Part shown: positions 1-11,464 of the stretch, in pieces
How the letters are laid out: each line of letters begins with the position of its first letter
Position numbering within the stretch: the stretch's first letter is position 1
Origin: Tipula vernalis
Lineage: Eukaryota > Arthropoda > Insecta > Diptera > Tipulidae
Direction: 5' to 3'
NCBI GenBank assembly: GCA_958295665.1
Contig: OY282560.1
Location: 265,098,641 to 265,162,640 of the forward strand
Length of the DNA stretch: 64,000 nucleotides
The notes under the pieces: generated by a model
The model's input: only the letters and a program-made list of their open reading frames with translations
What the model was told of the DNA's origin: nothing
Database searches by the model: none
Position numbers and translations under genes: made by a program

Positions 1-254
1 CCATGAGAAATTCTTACTGACCAGTATATTTTACTGAAAAATACAGAGGAGTAAAGACAACTAAAAATTCCATTAGAGTGACAAGGACATTATTTTTTTT
101 TATAGCAAAACTAAACGGTTGAATTTTGACAGATTTTTGTTAACATAACCAATAAATTTCATAATTTTTCGTGATTCATTGAGTGTGGTTTCATTTTTGT
201 TGTATTTTCGAAAAATTATTTACTTTTGTGAATAAAAATTAACTTAAACTTGCT

Positions 255-1761
255 ATGGATAATTTGGAAATAGATTTAATTGATTATTTGGATCCCTTAA
301 ACATCATGAATATGCGGCCAGAAGAAACTCTACAAAATGAAGCTTCAAAGAAGAAACGGAAATATTGGGTGCGGCCTTACTATTTGGAGCGAGATAGAAC
401 TGGCGGATTTAATTGTATTTTTAAAGAGCTGCAAAAAGACCCGCAGTTGTTTTACAGTTATACTAGGATGGACTTTACGCAATTTGAAGAGCTACTAATC
501 ATGATTGCGCCATTAATTCAAAAACAAACCGTGGTAAGAGAACCATTGAGTCCTAATTTAAGGTTGGCGGTGACGTTAAGGTAATAAATAAAAGCAATAA
601 AATAAATCATATTAAAATATATTAATCTTATTATGTGAAATAGATATCTTGCGACGGGTGAATCGCAAGCTAGCTTGGCTATAGCCTATAAATGTTCACC
701 AACCAGTATCCACCGAATTGTGACGGAAACAACTAAGGCCATAACAGCAGCGCTAAAAAGAATCGTATTTCCCAAAATAACTGCGGAATATTTCAAGACG
801 GTTGCCTCTGGATTTGAAGATAAATGGAACTTTCCCAACTGTATAGGGGCAATCGATGGAAAGCATGTGACAATTCAAGTATGTAAAATAACAATATTTG
901 ATTATTATATGTGTACAAATTTTTGTTTTAACTTAGGCACCAAAGAACTCCGGCTCCGAATTCTACAACTACAAGAAAACTTCCTCCATTGTTTTAATGG
1001 CAATTAGTGACCACGACTACAATTTTATTACGTGTAATATTGGTGCTGCTGGTCGCCAGAGTGATGGAGGAGTTTTCAGAGAAAGCAGTTTTGGGAAACG
1101 ATTTTACAATAAAACTCTTCCGTAAGTATTATGTGAATTTAAATCTTTGAAAGCTTGTATTTGTATAATATTCAAAAAATAAAATTTCCAGCGTTCCTGA
1201 TCCAAGGGATGTTTCAGATAGCTTCAAAGCTGTTCCGTATGTTTTCGTTGCCGATGACGCCTTTGCTTTGACGGAAAATATGTTGAAGCCGTATACAACG
1301 AAGCAGACCAAACAACAAAAAATTTTCAATTACCGACTTAGCCGAGCTCGTCGGATAATTGAAAATTGTTTTGGAATTTTATGTGCCAAATGGCGAATAT
1401 TTAAAACGCCAATAATTGCGGATCTGATGTTAGTCGAGGATATCATCCAATCTTGTGTCTGCCTACATAATTGGTTGAGGCAAAAAAATAAAAATTATAT
1501 CACACCAGATCTTATAAATCATGAAGTTAGAGGAGTTGTAGTACCAGGTAAATATTCAAAATCTAAATTTAATTATTCTATATTTTAATCTATTAAAAAT
1601 ATAAAATTTTAGGCGCCTGGAATAACCTTGAAAACAACCTAGTGCCTCTTCTTACCAACAATTCAAGGAATTCAACAAATGTTGCGAAAAAAGTACGGGA
1701 GCAATTTGCCGAATATTTTTGTGGGGAGGGACAAGTGGAATGGCAAGACAGCAAAATATAA
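255..1761 (+). CDS. PIF/Harbinger transposase (five exons, intact frame)
   Basis: Nuclease of the DDE_Tnp_4 type that would cut and reinsert the element. Reading GT-AG introns gives exons 255-580, 644-878, 937-1121, 1192-1547 and 1613-1761, which join in frame to 416 codons without a stop. The catalytic triad is visible: D180 in GAIDGKH, D270 in VFVADDAF and E306 in RRIIENCFG, the latter two 35 residues apart. The N-terminal region (about residues 30-100) is basic and likely DNA-binding; residues 109-140 carry the segment with SPTSIHRIV. Introns are 58-70 nt, a size typical of insects. The element may therefore still be active or only recently silent. Expression cannot be judged. The splice sites are inferred from consensus and frame, not from transcripts. 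Confidence 0.88.
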
Positions 1762-2024
1762 TGCGGCCAAATGACAGGAAGTCAACATATAAGAAACTAA
1801 GATAAGTATTGTTTCATATATTTAATAAAATATTGAAGTTTTTTTTGAAATTCTGCTTATTATGGTTGTTTGCAGCTGCCGAAATATTACAAAAAAAAAT
1901 TGATTCGATTGAGCGATGTTATCTCTAGAGCTGAAAGGTCATAAATATATTTAGCAGCGGAGGTAGAAGATGTTATTATGAAATAATCAGGAGTAAATTT
2001 CATTCAAGTCATTTAATAAAACAT

Positions 2025-3464
2025 TTAAAATTTTAAATTCATTAAACAAAATTGATTTTTAAACAAAAAAATATAATAATAAATTAATAATAATAATATA
2101 AATATTATTTTAAATAATTCAGCGGCTGGTGAACGCATGTCTTCAATACCATGAAATAAAAACAAAAAAAACAATAAAATATCAAAAAAATAATTTGAAA
2201 CTATGAAACAATACTTATCTGTATCTTCAATTTTTTTTTTCTCCTCTTCCTCCTGGAGCGATTCGATTAGGCTGCTCATCATTTTTTGCTGCGCTTTCAA
2301 CCGGGATGTTAAACTCAGCGACTCCAAATATGGTTTTAACGAGCCCAAAAACATATCTATTGAATCGGGAGTCGGTGGTGTGGCCACAGAAGTACTCGGT
2401 GGCACTGGCAACTTTCTTTCGAGCGCTTCCACGTACCGGCGCTGTAAATCGTGTGTCTCTCCTTGGTAATTTAGCTCTAGAATTAAATCAATTTAATATA
2501 ATTTAACTATTATCAATCACATTATGTTTACTTACTTTTCTTTTTTTTTGGGATAATCTTCTCGAAATCATCAACCCTGTTAAAATCGACAGTACTTTCA
2601 GTGTCCCCAGTGTCCCCACCCAACTCAATAGATCTAAATAGAAAAATTAAATAAAAAAAATTATAAAAATAAATGTTACTGGCAAGAGGCAATATCCGTA
2701 TACCTTCTTGGCTCATTCGTATCATCTAAAAATGACAGAAGTTTGGCAAATTTATAGGGCTTTTGATACCCGCCTTTTGAACCACTCGGAATTCGATTTT
2801 TGGTGCGCTTATAGGTGGCCTTTATTGTTTCCCAGTGTTTTCTCACTCTCGTTACATTGTCACGAGTAGCTGGGAAATCTATAGTAATACGTATATTAAA
2901 TTGAATTAATTTGTTCAATTTTTAAAAATGTTCACTAGGTACTTACTCGATTCTGTTACAACTTCTTCCCAAAGTCGCGCCCGAATATCACGACTCTTAT
3001 ACCCACCGTCGCGAATATTCCATAAGGCTGGTTTGCTCTGCACAGCCTCAATAATTAATTCTAAAATAAAAAAAATTTAAGGTTAGAATTTAATAACAAA
3101 ATATTTAAAAATCGTTTGACATACCGGAATGCAGCTCCAATTCATTCATTATTGGCGCAGGCGAAATTGGCTCAAATGATGAACTGTTGTCAAACTGTTG
3201 AAAATATGAATCGGGTTCTGTTGAGTTAATGTTTTCATCTTCATAGTCTTCATTCACATAGCATTCCAATATATTGGGATTTGTAATGTCTTCGCACTCT
3301 ACAACTTCGGCTGGAACATTTTGCAGCACAACAATGTTTTTTGCTCCTAAAATTATAACAACATTGAATAAAACAAAACTTTAAGATAAAATAATAGCAT
3401 CAAACAAAATTCTTGTGTTTGGATCGCGCACAAACTTACCCCAATTATTCATATTTGAATTCAT
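2025..3464 (-). CDS. MADF-BESS protein of the Harbinger element
   Basis: Likely the accessory DNA-binding/nuclear-import partner of the transposase; PIF/Harbinger elements typically carry a Myb/SANT or MADF protein in this role. GT-AG splicing in frame gives exons 3440-3464, 3125-3346, 2947-3060, 2704-2878, 2536-2633 and a last exon from 2476. An acidic N-terminus is followed by a MADF domain across exons 3-4 (ELIIEAVQ, PALWNIRDGGY, ARLWEEV, VRKHWETIKATYKR). A BESS-like motif (MFLGSLKPYLESLS) lies near 2320. The final exon is open to 2025, but its last roughly 50 codons are hydrophobic and low in complexity, so the true C-terminus probably ends earlier or is spliced. No frameshift was seen, matching the intact transposase. 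Confidence 0.8.
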
Positions 3465-3920
3465 CAATTTTAATTTATTACGTATTTAATACTCGTATGT
3501 ATATTATATTTTTATATATTTATTTTACGTAGAGAATAGATATATATGAAAACAGGAATTTTTTTTTTTTTTTTAAATCGAATTTAACACCAAACGTCAC
3601 TTTATATTTACTATATACCATAAAAATGTCGGATGGAGTGAAGTGTATTTTTTTTTTATAGTTAGTGCTTCAGTGTGCGAGAAAAATTTTCTATCCTTAC
3701 ACAATCTGTATGTAGATGTATTGTAAAGTACTGAAAAAATATACTTCGCTTCATATTTTTCTTCAGTAAATTATGGTTATACACCAGTAAATTATGGTTA
3801 CATATCACAGTAAAAACAATTTTTTTCGAGTACTGAAAAAAAAAATTCCCTCTCACACCTCAACTAAATCTATATTTTTATCTCGCTTTATTTTTACTGG
3901 TCAGTAAGAATTTCTCATGG

Positions 3921-4342
3921 AAATCACGCTTTAAGATGATCAAAAAAATGGAGAACGATTTTGCTGCCATCTATTGTTGAAAAATTTAAGTACATATTTG
4001 ATAATTTGACATATTTTTGTTAGTTTTTGAAGCGAAGCGATGGTTTGTGATTAAATTGTATTTTTTCGGTATATTATAAAAATTTTGTAAATTGTTATAA
4101 AATAAATAATTAATTAAAATTAATAAATAAAAAAGTAATTTTGTGAAATATGGATCATACGGATTTGGTTGTTCTTAATTCCAATATAATAATAGTAAGC
4201 GACATCAGTCTCCGCATATTTTAAAAAAAAAATCGTGACTGAACAGTCGCAGCAAGAGGGATATTTTTAAACAACGGCGAAAAATGGGTCACCACAACAA
4301 CCCAATATGTTTGATGCTCCCCTACATAAAGTTGAACCCGCC
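3921..4342. other. AT-rich flank between Harbinger and BEL elements
   Basis: There is no clear gene. Joining the bases before 4342 to those after 10822, which restores the BEL insertion site, gives a short open stretch that ends at a GT donor near 10870. It may be an early exon of the Harbinger-like relic that continues at 10964. Confidence 0.35.
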
Positions 4343-4747
4343 TGTATAATCCTTAAGCGTTTTTAAGGATAAATTAGCCTTTAATCGTGAGGTTTAAAAT
4401 TAAAAGCCACTTGAATTAATTTTTATTTATTTTTAAACAATTTAATTTTGTACAATTTTATTGTTTTATAAAGTTTGTCTTCATTGACCAAAGAGCGAAA
4501 ATTAATTAATTTATTAACAAAAAAGCAAAAAAAAGAAAATTTTATTTTATTACATAATTGACATTTGAAAAGGTTTTTTAGTTTTTTATGGTTTACGAAA
4601 TTATAGCAATTATTATATACATGCTATATTAACCGGTAATGATAATTAATAGGGTGTGTTTATTTTTTCATCTAATCCGAGTATAACAATTACATAAGTT
4701 AATGACTAAATTGAAAACTTGATAATTTTGAAGCTGACTATTCATCA
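4343..4747 (-). repeat. 3' LTR of the BEL element
   Basis: This is a 405-bp direct repeat of 10418-10822. It begins TGTATAATCC and ends ATTCATCA in plus orientation. It is the downstream LTR, because the genes read on the minus strand. Confidence 0.93.
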
Positions 4748-4760
4748 TTCTCGCCGCCTT
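4748..4760 (-). promoter_or_regulatory. Polypurine tract of the BEL element
   Basis: On the minus strand the purine-rich AAGGCGGCGAGAA abuts the 3' LTR, where plus-strand DNA synthesis would be primed. It contains two cytosines, so the exact extent is uncertain. Confidence 0.4.
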
Positions 4761-4768
4761 GAAACCAA

Positions 4769-6277
4769 CTAGGTTTCAAAAAGTGGTTCAGGAAGTGGAC
4801 ACACCTTAACAACAGCTCGCTTGCATTCCCCAGTGCTTGTTTTGACGGTTACTACTCGCACATATCCATCATTGCCAGCATGGGTTGTGAATATTCTTCC
4901 TAATTTCCATTTAAGTGGTGGTAAATCATCTTCTTTTAAGAGAACCAATTGACCGATCTCTAAATTTTTTGATTTTTTGTCCCAACATCGAACCTGTTGT
5001 AACTCTTTCAAGTATTTGACAGACCAACGTTTCCAGAAATGCTGAAATAATTGTTGCACAATTTGCCATCTCTTGGTGGTTGGAATATTTTCGTTGATGT
5101 TAATTTCTGGGAGATTCATCATTTGTCGTCCAATCAGAAAATGACCAGGTGTAATAGCATTTAGATCATCTAGATTTGTTGATAACGCTGTAAGCGGTCT
5201 CGAATTGACGACAGCTTCAATTTGTTTGATGGCGGTTAAGAATTCCTCATGTGTGAGTGCGGCATTACCGAATATCCGCCTAATATGATGTTTTGTGGTT
5301 TTGACAGCTGCTTCGTATAAACCTCCAAAATGAGGTGACCTAGGCGGTGCGAATTTCCACGTGATACCTTCATCTACACAATATCGATTTATTTGCGATT
5401 TATTGACTTGATCGAAAATCTTGCGCAATTCTTGGTTTGCGCCAACAAAATTCGTTGCATTGTCGGTAAATATTGTGGTGCATCTTCCTCTTGTAGCGAT
5501 GAATCGTTTTAATGCGCCAATGAAAGAATTTGTACTCACGTCGGATACCAATTCTAAGTGTATTGCCTTTATTACGAAACACACAAATACCACGATGTTC
5601 GTTCTGACTGGTGCTTTAAATCGGCCTTTGAAGTGCACATAAAATGGCCCACATAGATCGATCCCCACAATAGAAAATGGAGGTGCTGGGGAAACTCTTT
5701 GTTCTGGTAGATTTCCCATAAATTGTGTCAAGTTGGATGGTCTCGAGTGGAAGCATCGTATGCAGCGATTAACAACCTTTCTTGCAATTTTTTTTCCCCC
5801 TATTGCCCAATATTTCTCCTTGATCATTGCTAAGAGTGCTTGTGGACCTGGATGTAAATAGGAGTAATGATAATGATTAAAAATTGTTAGTGTAGCCTTA
5901 TGATTTAACGGCAATATTAGTGGAAACTTTGATGTGTATGGCAGCTCTGAGTTTTTCAGACGACCTCCAACTCGCAATAAACCATCTTTGTCAATGAACG
6001 GATTTAATGTTTTTAAATGACTGTTCTTTGAAATGTTTTGCTGGTTTGACAAAGATATCAAGTCTGATTGGAAATGTTGATATTGGATGCTCTTTATGAT
6101 TAGATTGTGGCCTTCGGCAAGCTCTTCAACTACAAGTTCCCCAAATCTTCTTTCTTCTATTGGTTTTCGGAAATTGCTCGCGAATCGACAAACATAAGCC
6201 ATACTTCGTTGCAACGATTTAAATTGTTGAATATATTTGTGGTTTAGTAGAACGTCTTCCTTTTCAGTTGTGAGAAG
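4769..6277 (-). pseudogene. pol: BEL/Pao integrase and C-terminal domain of pol
   Basis: Integrates the DNA copy into the host chromosome. The longest ATG-initiated piece is 481 codons (6214-4769), but homology begins upstream, directly after the TGA. An H2C2 zinc finger lies at about residues 114-155 (HPGPQALL, RCIRC). The catalytic core has D186 (GIDLCGP), D251 (FTDNATNF) and E301 (GGLYEAAVK). The C-terminal DUF5641-like region (about 390-475) includes WKRWSVKYLKELQ and ends in RAVVKVCPLP. All catalytic residues are kept, so the loss of function in this copy comes from the upstream stop and frame breaks. Confidence 0.88.
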
Positions 6278-6665
6278 TCAAACAACCTTTAGTTGTTCTG
6301 GTAAAACTGGACATGGATCGGGTAGCGACTTTGGCCATTTGCATACAGGCTGACGAAGATAATCAGGTCCATTTAACCATAAACTGCAATTTATAAGCTG
6401 TGCAGGCATCAGTCCTCGCGATATAACATCGGCTGCATTGTTTTCACTGGCAACGTGATTCCATTCCTCGATATTAGATAACCGATGAATTTCTGCTATT
6501 CGATTGGCCACAAACGCCTTTGAATGTGAGCTTGAAGATTTTATCCAATGCCAAACGATCGAAGAATCGGTCCAATAAAACATTTTATTGACTTTAACGT
6601 TCAGCTGCGACCGCACCTTCGACATCAATTGAGCAGTAAGCAGCGCAGCACAGAGCTCTAGCCTT
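6278..6665 (-). pseudogene. pol: BEL/Pao RNase H region of pol
   Basis: This continues pol after the two frame changes at about 6668-6710. Recognisable blocks are LPRLELCAALLTAQL, FYWTDSSIVWHWI and NAADVISRG, typical of the BEL/Pao RNase H and its boundary with integrase. It ends in an in-frame TGA at about 6278. Translation past this stop stays in the same frame and runs straight into the integrase, so the break is a single nonsense change rather than an indel. Confidence 0.82.
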
Positions 6666-6679
6666 GGCAGTGTAACTAC

Positions 6680-8143
6680 TCAGCGGAGCAACACGTGATT
6701 TTGCACAAAGCAAGGTAGTTGTGATATTATTGTGGTTGTTACATCGTATATATATATCGCAGCTCCAAACGCCACTTCACTGGAGTCTCCGAAACCGTGA
6801 AGTTGTACATCAGTGGTGAGTTCGTAAGTTTCAATGAATCTTTTAACGCGGAAATTATTTAAATATGTAAGTTGGTTTCTAAAGTCACTCCATTTTGTAT
6901 GCATTGATTGAGGTAACGACTCATCCCAATCTTGTTTTAATTTCCAGATTTGCTGAATAAAAATTTTTGCAACTAAAATTACGGGACCAGCCAATCCAAG
7001 AGGATCGAAAATACTAGCCGTTTCGGAGAGAACTAGACGCTTGGTTATTCTTTTTGGATTTGGTAATACCTTGACCATGTAGCAAAAATAATCTTTTTCG
7101 GGTTGCCAAAACATGCCTAGAGTTTTGATAACATTTTCGTTGTTAAGAACATGAAAACTTTCTTTATCAGCATCTGGAATATGTGATAAAAGTTCTACTG
7201 AGTTTGAACACCACTTTTTTAAATTCATCTCAGCTGTAGCAAGAAGCGAGACTACTTCTCTTTGAAGATACATTGCTTCATTGATAGAATTGCTACCGGT
7301 TAGCAGATCATCAACATACATATCGCTTTGCACGACTTTGCTTGCGAGTGGATGCGACTTTGCTTCTTCGTTACAAAGTTGCAACAAACAACGCGTGGCT
7401 AAATATGGAGCTGACGCGGTGCCGTAAGTGACCGTAGTCAAACGGTAAGTTTGTAGTTCATCTTCGGGACTATCTCTCCAGAAGATGTATTGATAATGAG
7501 AATCGTTCTCACAAATATTTATTTGTCTATACATTTTACTGATGTCAGCGCTGAATGCAATTTTCCAGCGCCTAAATCTTAATAAGATGGAAATTAAATC
7601 GGACTGAACGACTGGTCCAACCATAAGTAATTCATTTAATGATTTATTGGAATCGGTTTTTGCTGAAGCGTCAAAAACGACGCGCAACTTGGTAGTTGAG
7701 CTTGATGGCTTCAGAACACAATGATGTGGGAGAAAATAATGAGAGTCTGGGATATTTGATTCAGATTCCAGTCTCATGTGGTTTAAACTTCGATAATCTT
7801 CAATGAACTGACTATATTGTGACTTTAATTCGGGATTTCCAGACAGTCGTTTTTCTAAATTGAGAAATCGAATTAACGCACCTTGTCTGGAGTTACCTAA
7901 GAGTTTCGGCGAATGAAGGAAGGGCAACGCCACGGCTCTGGAAACATTTTCAAGAAAATGAGTTTCATAAATCTGCTCTTCATTTGTGAAACATGCAGCC
8001 TTGTTGTTTATTTGTTCCAGATTCCAAAACTGCTGCACAATATTATTTAACTTCGTCATTTCGTCTTGATTTGTGGTAACAATATTACAAAATCCCTTAG
8101 TATTTGATTTTGAACTTGTACTGCCAGAAACAACCCATCCCAA
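6680..8143 (-). pseudogene. pol: BEL/Pao reverse transcriptase segment of pol
   Basis: RNA-dependent DNA polymerase domain. Within this 487-codon stretch the RT blocks are clear: VVFDASAKT at residues 155-163, FSADISKMYRQI at about 197-208 and the catalytic YVDD at 276-279. A Pao-type linker (KRLVLSETASIFDPLGL) precedes the start of RNase H. The frame is lost near 6700, where the reading passes to a second frame (LCAKSRVAPLSS) and then, near 6668, to a third (LPRLELCAALL). It is also out of frame with gag upstream. The catalytic residues are present but the polyprotein cannot be made whole. Confidence 0.88.
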
Positions 8144-8175
8144 GACCGTGTTTTGAAGATCTGGTAACGATTCAC

Positions 8176-9882
8176 CTAACTGTATCTGGCTCCAATCAGC
8201 ATATCTATTTCTTGTGACTGATTAAAGTTTGGATCTGCTAATAAAACATTATGAGGAATCTTCCAATTACTGATGTTAACATTTAGTACTGGTTGTGGAT
8301 CAGTAATTTTATTTAAAACATATGCCTTTAATTGGTGAGAAAATGGTTTTATGCAAGATTCAACAGTTACTAGCATAGTCAACGTACTTGCAGTTACGGA
8401 GTTAGATATACCGTAAATTTGAGTTGGTGAATGTTGAGATGGAAGCCCAAGCCTGTTCGCTAGTTTTTCTGTTATGAAACTGAAGTGTGAACATGAATCT
8501 AACAGTGCTCGTACAATAATGGGTTTATTTTTACAGTCTAGAACCTTTACGCAAGCCGTCATTAAAAATACATAAGAAGATATGCCTTTAACTAAAAGAG
8601 TACTACCCGGAAATTGTGGTTCATTTAAATGTTTGGATGACGAAGGCAACATATTTTTAATTGATTGCGAGGTTGATTTCTGAACATTTGAACTAGTTGT
8701 AGATTCTTCAGTATGTAATAATGTGTGATGAATTTTGAAACAAATTCGACATTTGAATTTGGATTGACATTGGGAATTATTATGGTTAATGCAGTTCGCA
8801 CATAAATTGTATTTAGAGACAAGCAATAATCGCTCGGTAACAGGTTTTGAAAGAAAGACATCACATCTATATACTCCATGTCCAGGCTTATCACAGATAA
8901 TGCATTTTTCCGAATGTACAGCCACTAGTGAAGTATATTTCTGCTTATTCAGAGTAATATTTTTACTGAAAGGTTTTGAACCCGATTGATACTGATGGTT
9001 TTGTTTATTGATCTGATCATTATTTTCTAGGGCACGACATCGACGTTCTAGAAAGATTAGTAATTGATCTAAGGTCGGCATTTTATCCATTGAACATTCA
9101 TCTTCCCATTTCATGCGAGTATCGTGATCCAGTTTAGACAGGATAAAAAATATAATCAGGTCATCCCACTGTAACGTGGGTCGGCCAAGTGATTTTAAGG
9201 ATCTTAAATGAGTATTAACGATGTCTATAACATTTCGAATTTTTACAGCATTGCCACGTTCTATATTTTTTATTGAAAATATTTCAAAAATGTGGGCATT
9301 ACAAATTAATTTTACATTCTGATACCTATCTCGCAGTAATTTTAATGCTGTGTCATAATTTTCATTGCTAAGCTCTAATGCGGCAATAACACGCGCCGCA
9401 TCCCCGCTTAATGCATTTCTTAAATATTGAAATTTAGTTACATTATTTAGAGATGGATTATTATGAATAAGACTCATAAAGGATTCATAAAATTCTAACC
9501 ATTTAGTGTAATCGTCGGCAAATGAGTTTATCTCTATTTTAGGTAATTTAATATTTGATTTGAATTCTGGTTGCACCTGCGCGCCGCGTGTATCAGCTTC
9601 GATCGCATTAATCCTAACTTGCAACATTGGTCGAATTTTAAAATAAGTCTTTTCATAATTTGCTCTATCAGGATTAGATGTTTCATCTTCAACTAAAGAC
9701 TCGAGTTCTGATTGAACTGTAGCAAACGATTCAAACATCTTTATTAAACTATTCAGTCGAAGTGATAGCTCTGGCATTGTAGCATTTTTAGCTTTCACAT
9801 CAACGAATTCCGCAACACGATTTTGCTGTTCCACCCATACTGTGCGTTTAGTTCTCAGTTTATTGACTTTTGCATCAGTCAT
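8176..9882 (-). CDS. gag: BEL/Pao Gag with aspartic protease (5' part of gag-pol)
   Basis: Structural protein plus the start of the polyprotein. The 568 codons begin with ATG soon after the 5' LTR. A coiled-coil-like N-terminus leads into a DUF1759-type gag core at about residues 112-260 (KLPKIEINSF, then the DAARVIAALEL block). Cysteine/histidine-rich zinc knuckles lie at about 327-390 (CIICDKPGH, CANC, CRIC). The Pao-type protease begins near residue 456 with active-site LLDSC at 460-464. The frame stops just after IDMLIGA. The homologous reading continues in another frame (QLGESLPDL near 8165), so a small indel at about 8185-8195 splits what should be one gag-pol frame. Confidence 0.88.
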   Translation of the reverse strand: MTDAKVNKLRTKRTVWVEQQNRVAEFVDVKAKNATMPELSLRLNSLIKMFESFATVQSELESLVEDETSNPDRANYEKTYFKIRPMLQVRINAIEADTRGAQVQPEFKSNIKLPKIEINSFADDYTKWLEFYESFMSLIHNNPSLNNVTKFQYLRNALSGDAARVIAALELSNENYDTALKLLRDRYQNVKLICNAHIFEIFSIKNIERGNAVKIRNVIDIVNTHLRSLKSLGRPTLQWDDLIIFFILSKLDHDTRMKWEDECSMDKMPTLDQLLIFLERRCRALENNDQINKQNHQYQSGSKPFSKNITLNKQKYTSLVAVHSEKCIICDKPGHGVYRCDVFLSKPVTERLLLVSKYNLCANCINHNNSQCQSKFKCRICFKIHHTLLHTEESTTSSNVQKSTSQSIKNMLPSSSKHLNEPQFPGSTLLVKGISSYVFLMTACVKVLDCKNKPIIVRALLDSCSHFSFITEKLANRLGLPSQHSPTQIYGISNSVTASTLTMLVTVESCIKPFSHQLKAYVLNKITDPQPVLNVNISNWKIPHNVLLADPNFNQSQEIDMLIGARYS

Positions 9883-10398
9883 TTTAGATTAACTGGTATT
9901 TTAATTTCAAATTTCTTGAATTATGTATATTGTATATTTTTTAATTAATAAGACCGTTTTAATTGAACGCTATATCATAAAAAATGAATTCACTTCACTG
10001 AACCGTTCAGATTGTCCGCATTAAAGACTATTATAATATAACGGGAAATATCAAATTCGAAATTGTGGCGTGACACACAGTGCACTCTTCACGACCTTTT
10101 TAACGGTATTTCAATGTAAGGTTTGAAAACACGTGTCACAAATTGCACAGCTCGATCTTTCGAATTTGAAATTCACAGAAATATAAATTTGAATTAAATA
10201 AAAATGAAATTAATGCTTAGTATATTTGAAATGATTCACCAAAACCCACTTATCACCAAAAATTATGTATATAAATTGTAATATATTGTAATAAATACTT
10301 CTCTACAATGAGGTAGCGTTGGAAGCCTTGATGAAATGTTTTGTTGATTATGATACTGCGACTGTTTACGGGTTGTGATATGTTGTTCGGGACGTAGG
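9883..10398 (-). other. 5' untranslated leader of the BEL element
   Basis: About 0.5 kb between the primer binding site and the gag start codon. No open frame of note was found. It would hold the packaging signals if the element behaves like its relatives. Confidence 0.6.
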
Positions 10399-10416
10399 AT
10401 CCCACTTCTGACACCA
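10399..10416 (-). promoter_or_regulatory. Primer binding site, tRNA-Leu type
   Basis: On the minus strand, one base inside the 5' LTR, the sequence TGGTGTCAGAAGTGGGAT is complementary to a tRNA 3' end carrying CCA. From memory, the matching 3' end resembles tRNA-Leu. The position next to the LTR is firm; the tRNA identity is an inference. Confidence 0.65.
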
Positions 10417-10417
10417 A

Positions 10418-10822
10418 TGTATAATCCTTAAGCGTTTTTAAGGATTAATTAGCCTTTAATCGTGAGGTTTAAAATTAAAAGCCACTTGAATTAATTTTTA
10501 TTTATTTTTAAACAATTTAATTTTGTACAATTTTATTGTTTTATAAAGTTTGCCTTCATTGACCAAAGAGCGAAAATTAATTAATTTATTAACAAAAAAT
10601 CAAAAAAAAGAAAATTTAATTTTATTACACAATTGACATTTGAAAAGGTTTTTTAGTTTTTTATGGTTTACGAAATTATAGCAATTATTATATACATGCT
10701 ATATTAACCGGTAATGATAATTAATAGGGTGTGTTTATTTTTTCATCTAATCCGAGTATAACAATTACATAAGTTAATGACTAAATTGAAAACTTGATAA
10801 TTTTGAAGCTGACTATTCATCA
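10418..10822 (-). repeat. 5' LTR of the BEL element
   Basis: This is the 405-bp partner of 4343-4747, with five substitutions and no indel. Transcription of the element should start here and run leftward. Confidence 0.93.
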
Positions 10823-10963
10823 CCGCCATTCAAAAACATGATGGTTTTGTTATTAACCCAATCACTGCAGGTAAACGGTTATCATTAATTTTGTGGCAAG
10901 TACGAAAAAAATGTAAACATTTGAAATAAAACAAAATACCTAAACGTTTTTGTTTATTTTATA

Positions 10964-11455
10964 GTTATTTCCCAAGCGGCGACAGCATGGTCAGGTCGGT
11001 ACCGGATAGCCAAATCAACCACTTCTTGTATCATCCGAGGGACAACGGCTGAAATTTGGGATAAGTTAAAACCCATTGTTTTCCCAAATTTTTCCACATG
11101 GACAAATAGCTCAGGGGAATTTAATACTTTGTGGAATTTTCCGAATTGTTTAGGCGCGAAAGATGTTGTTGTTCAAGTAAACCCGGTTAGTTTAGTATAA
11201 AATTGTTTCTTATAATAATATTTAATTTTTTTATTTGTAGGCATTCGCGAATTCAAATAGTGCGTGCTATAATTATAAAAGGTCGCACAGCATAGTATTG
11301 ATGGCTGTTTGTGATACCCTATATAAATTTACACTAGTCGATATAGGAGCATCAGGAAGAAACAACGACAGCGGGATCTTCAGACGGAGTGAGTTTGGAA
11401 AACGAAACATTAATAAATGTGATTCGCTGCACATTCCAATAGATTAGCAAACTAT
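10964..11455 (+). pseudogene. Older Harbinger-like transposase relic
   Basis: Two exon-like blocks resemble the 5' element's transposase but are much diverged. The first (10964-about 11177) reads AAEIWDKLKPIVFP-like text and a WNFPNCLGA block. The second (from 11241, after a GT...AG gap) reads YNYKRSHSIVLMAVCD and GIFRRSEFGK. The first catalytic Asp position appears altered (GAKDVVV where GAIDGKH is expected), and a stop follows near 11444. The catalytic C-terminus is not found nearby; a LINE fragment begins about 20 bases downstream. The BEL element inserted upstream of it, so this relic is older than BEL. Confidence 0.72.
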
Positions 11456-11464
11456 TGATTTAAT

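Larger units (their letters stand above)
1..3920. mobile_element. Complete PIF/Harbinger DNA transposon
   Basis: The first 26 bases of the window and the last 26 bases of this interval (3895-3920) are exact reverse complements, starting CCATGAGAAATTC. Between them lie two divergently transcribed, intron-containing genes: a DDE transposase on the plus strand and a MADF-BESS protein on the minus strand. This transposase plus DNA-binding partner layout is the known architecture of PIF/Harbinger elements. The left flank lies outside the window, so the 3-bp target duplication usual for the superfamily cannot be checked, and the TIR could extend further left. Confidence 0.9.
4343..10822 (-). mobile_element. 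BEL/Pao LTR retrotransposon, nearly complete, pol broken
   Basis: Two direct 405-bp LTRs (TG...CA on the plus strand) flank gag-protease, reverse transcriptase, RNase H and integrase, all on the minus strand. The five bases CCGCC stand immediately outside both LTRs, the 5-bp target duplication expected for BEL/Pao. I count five substitutions between the LTRs (about 1.2 percent), so the insertion is fairly recent. Pol nevertheless has at least three frame breaks and one stop, so this copy is non-autonomous. Confidence 0.93.

Noticed and set aside
4343..4760. Solo LTR or separate element
   Set aside because: A matching LTR, target duplication and internal genes show it is one end of the BEL element.
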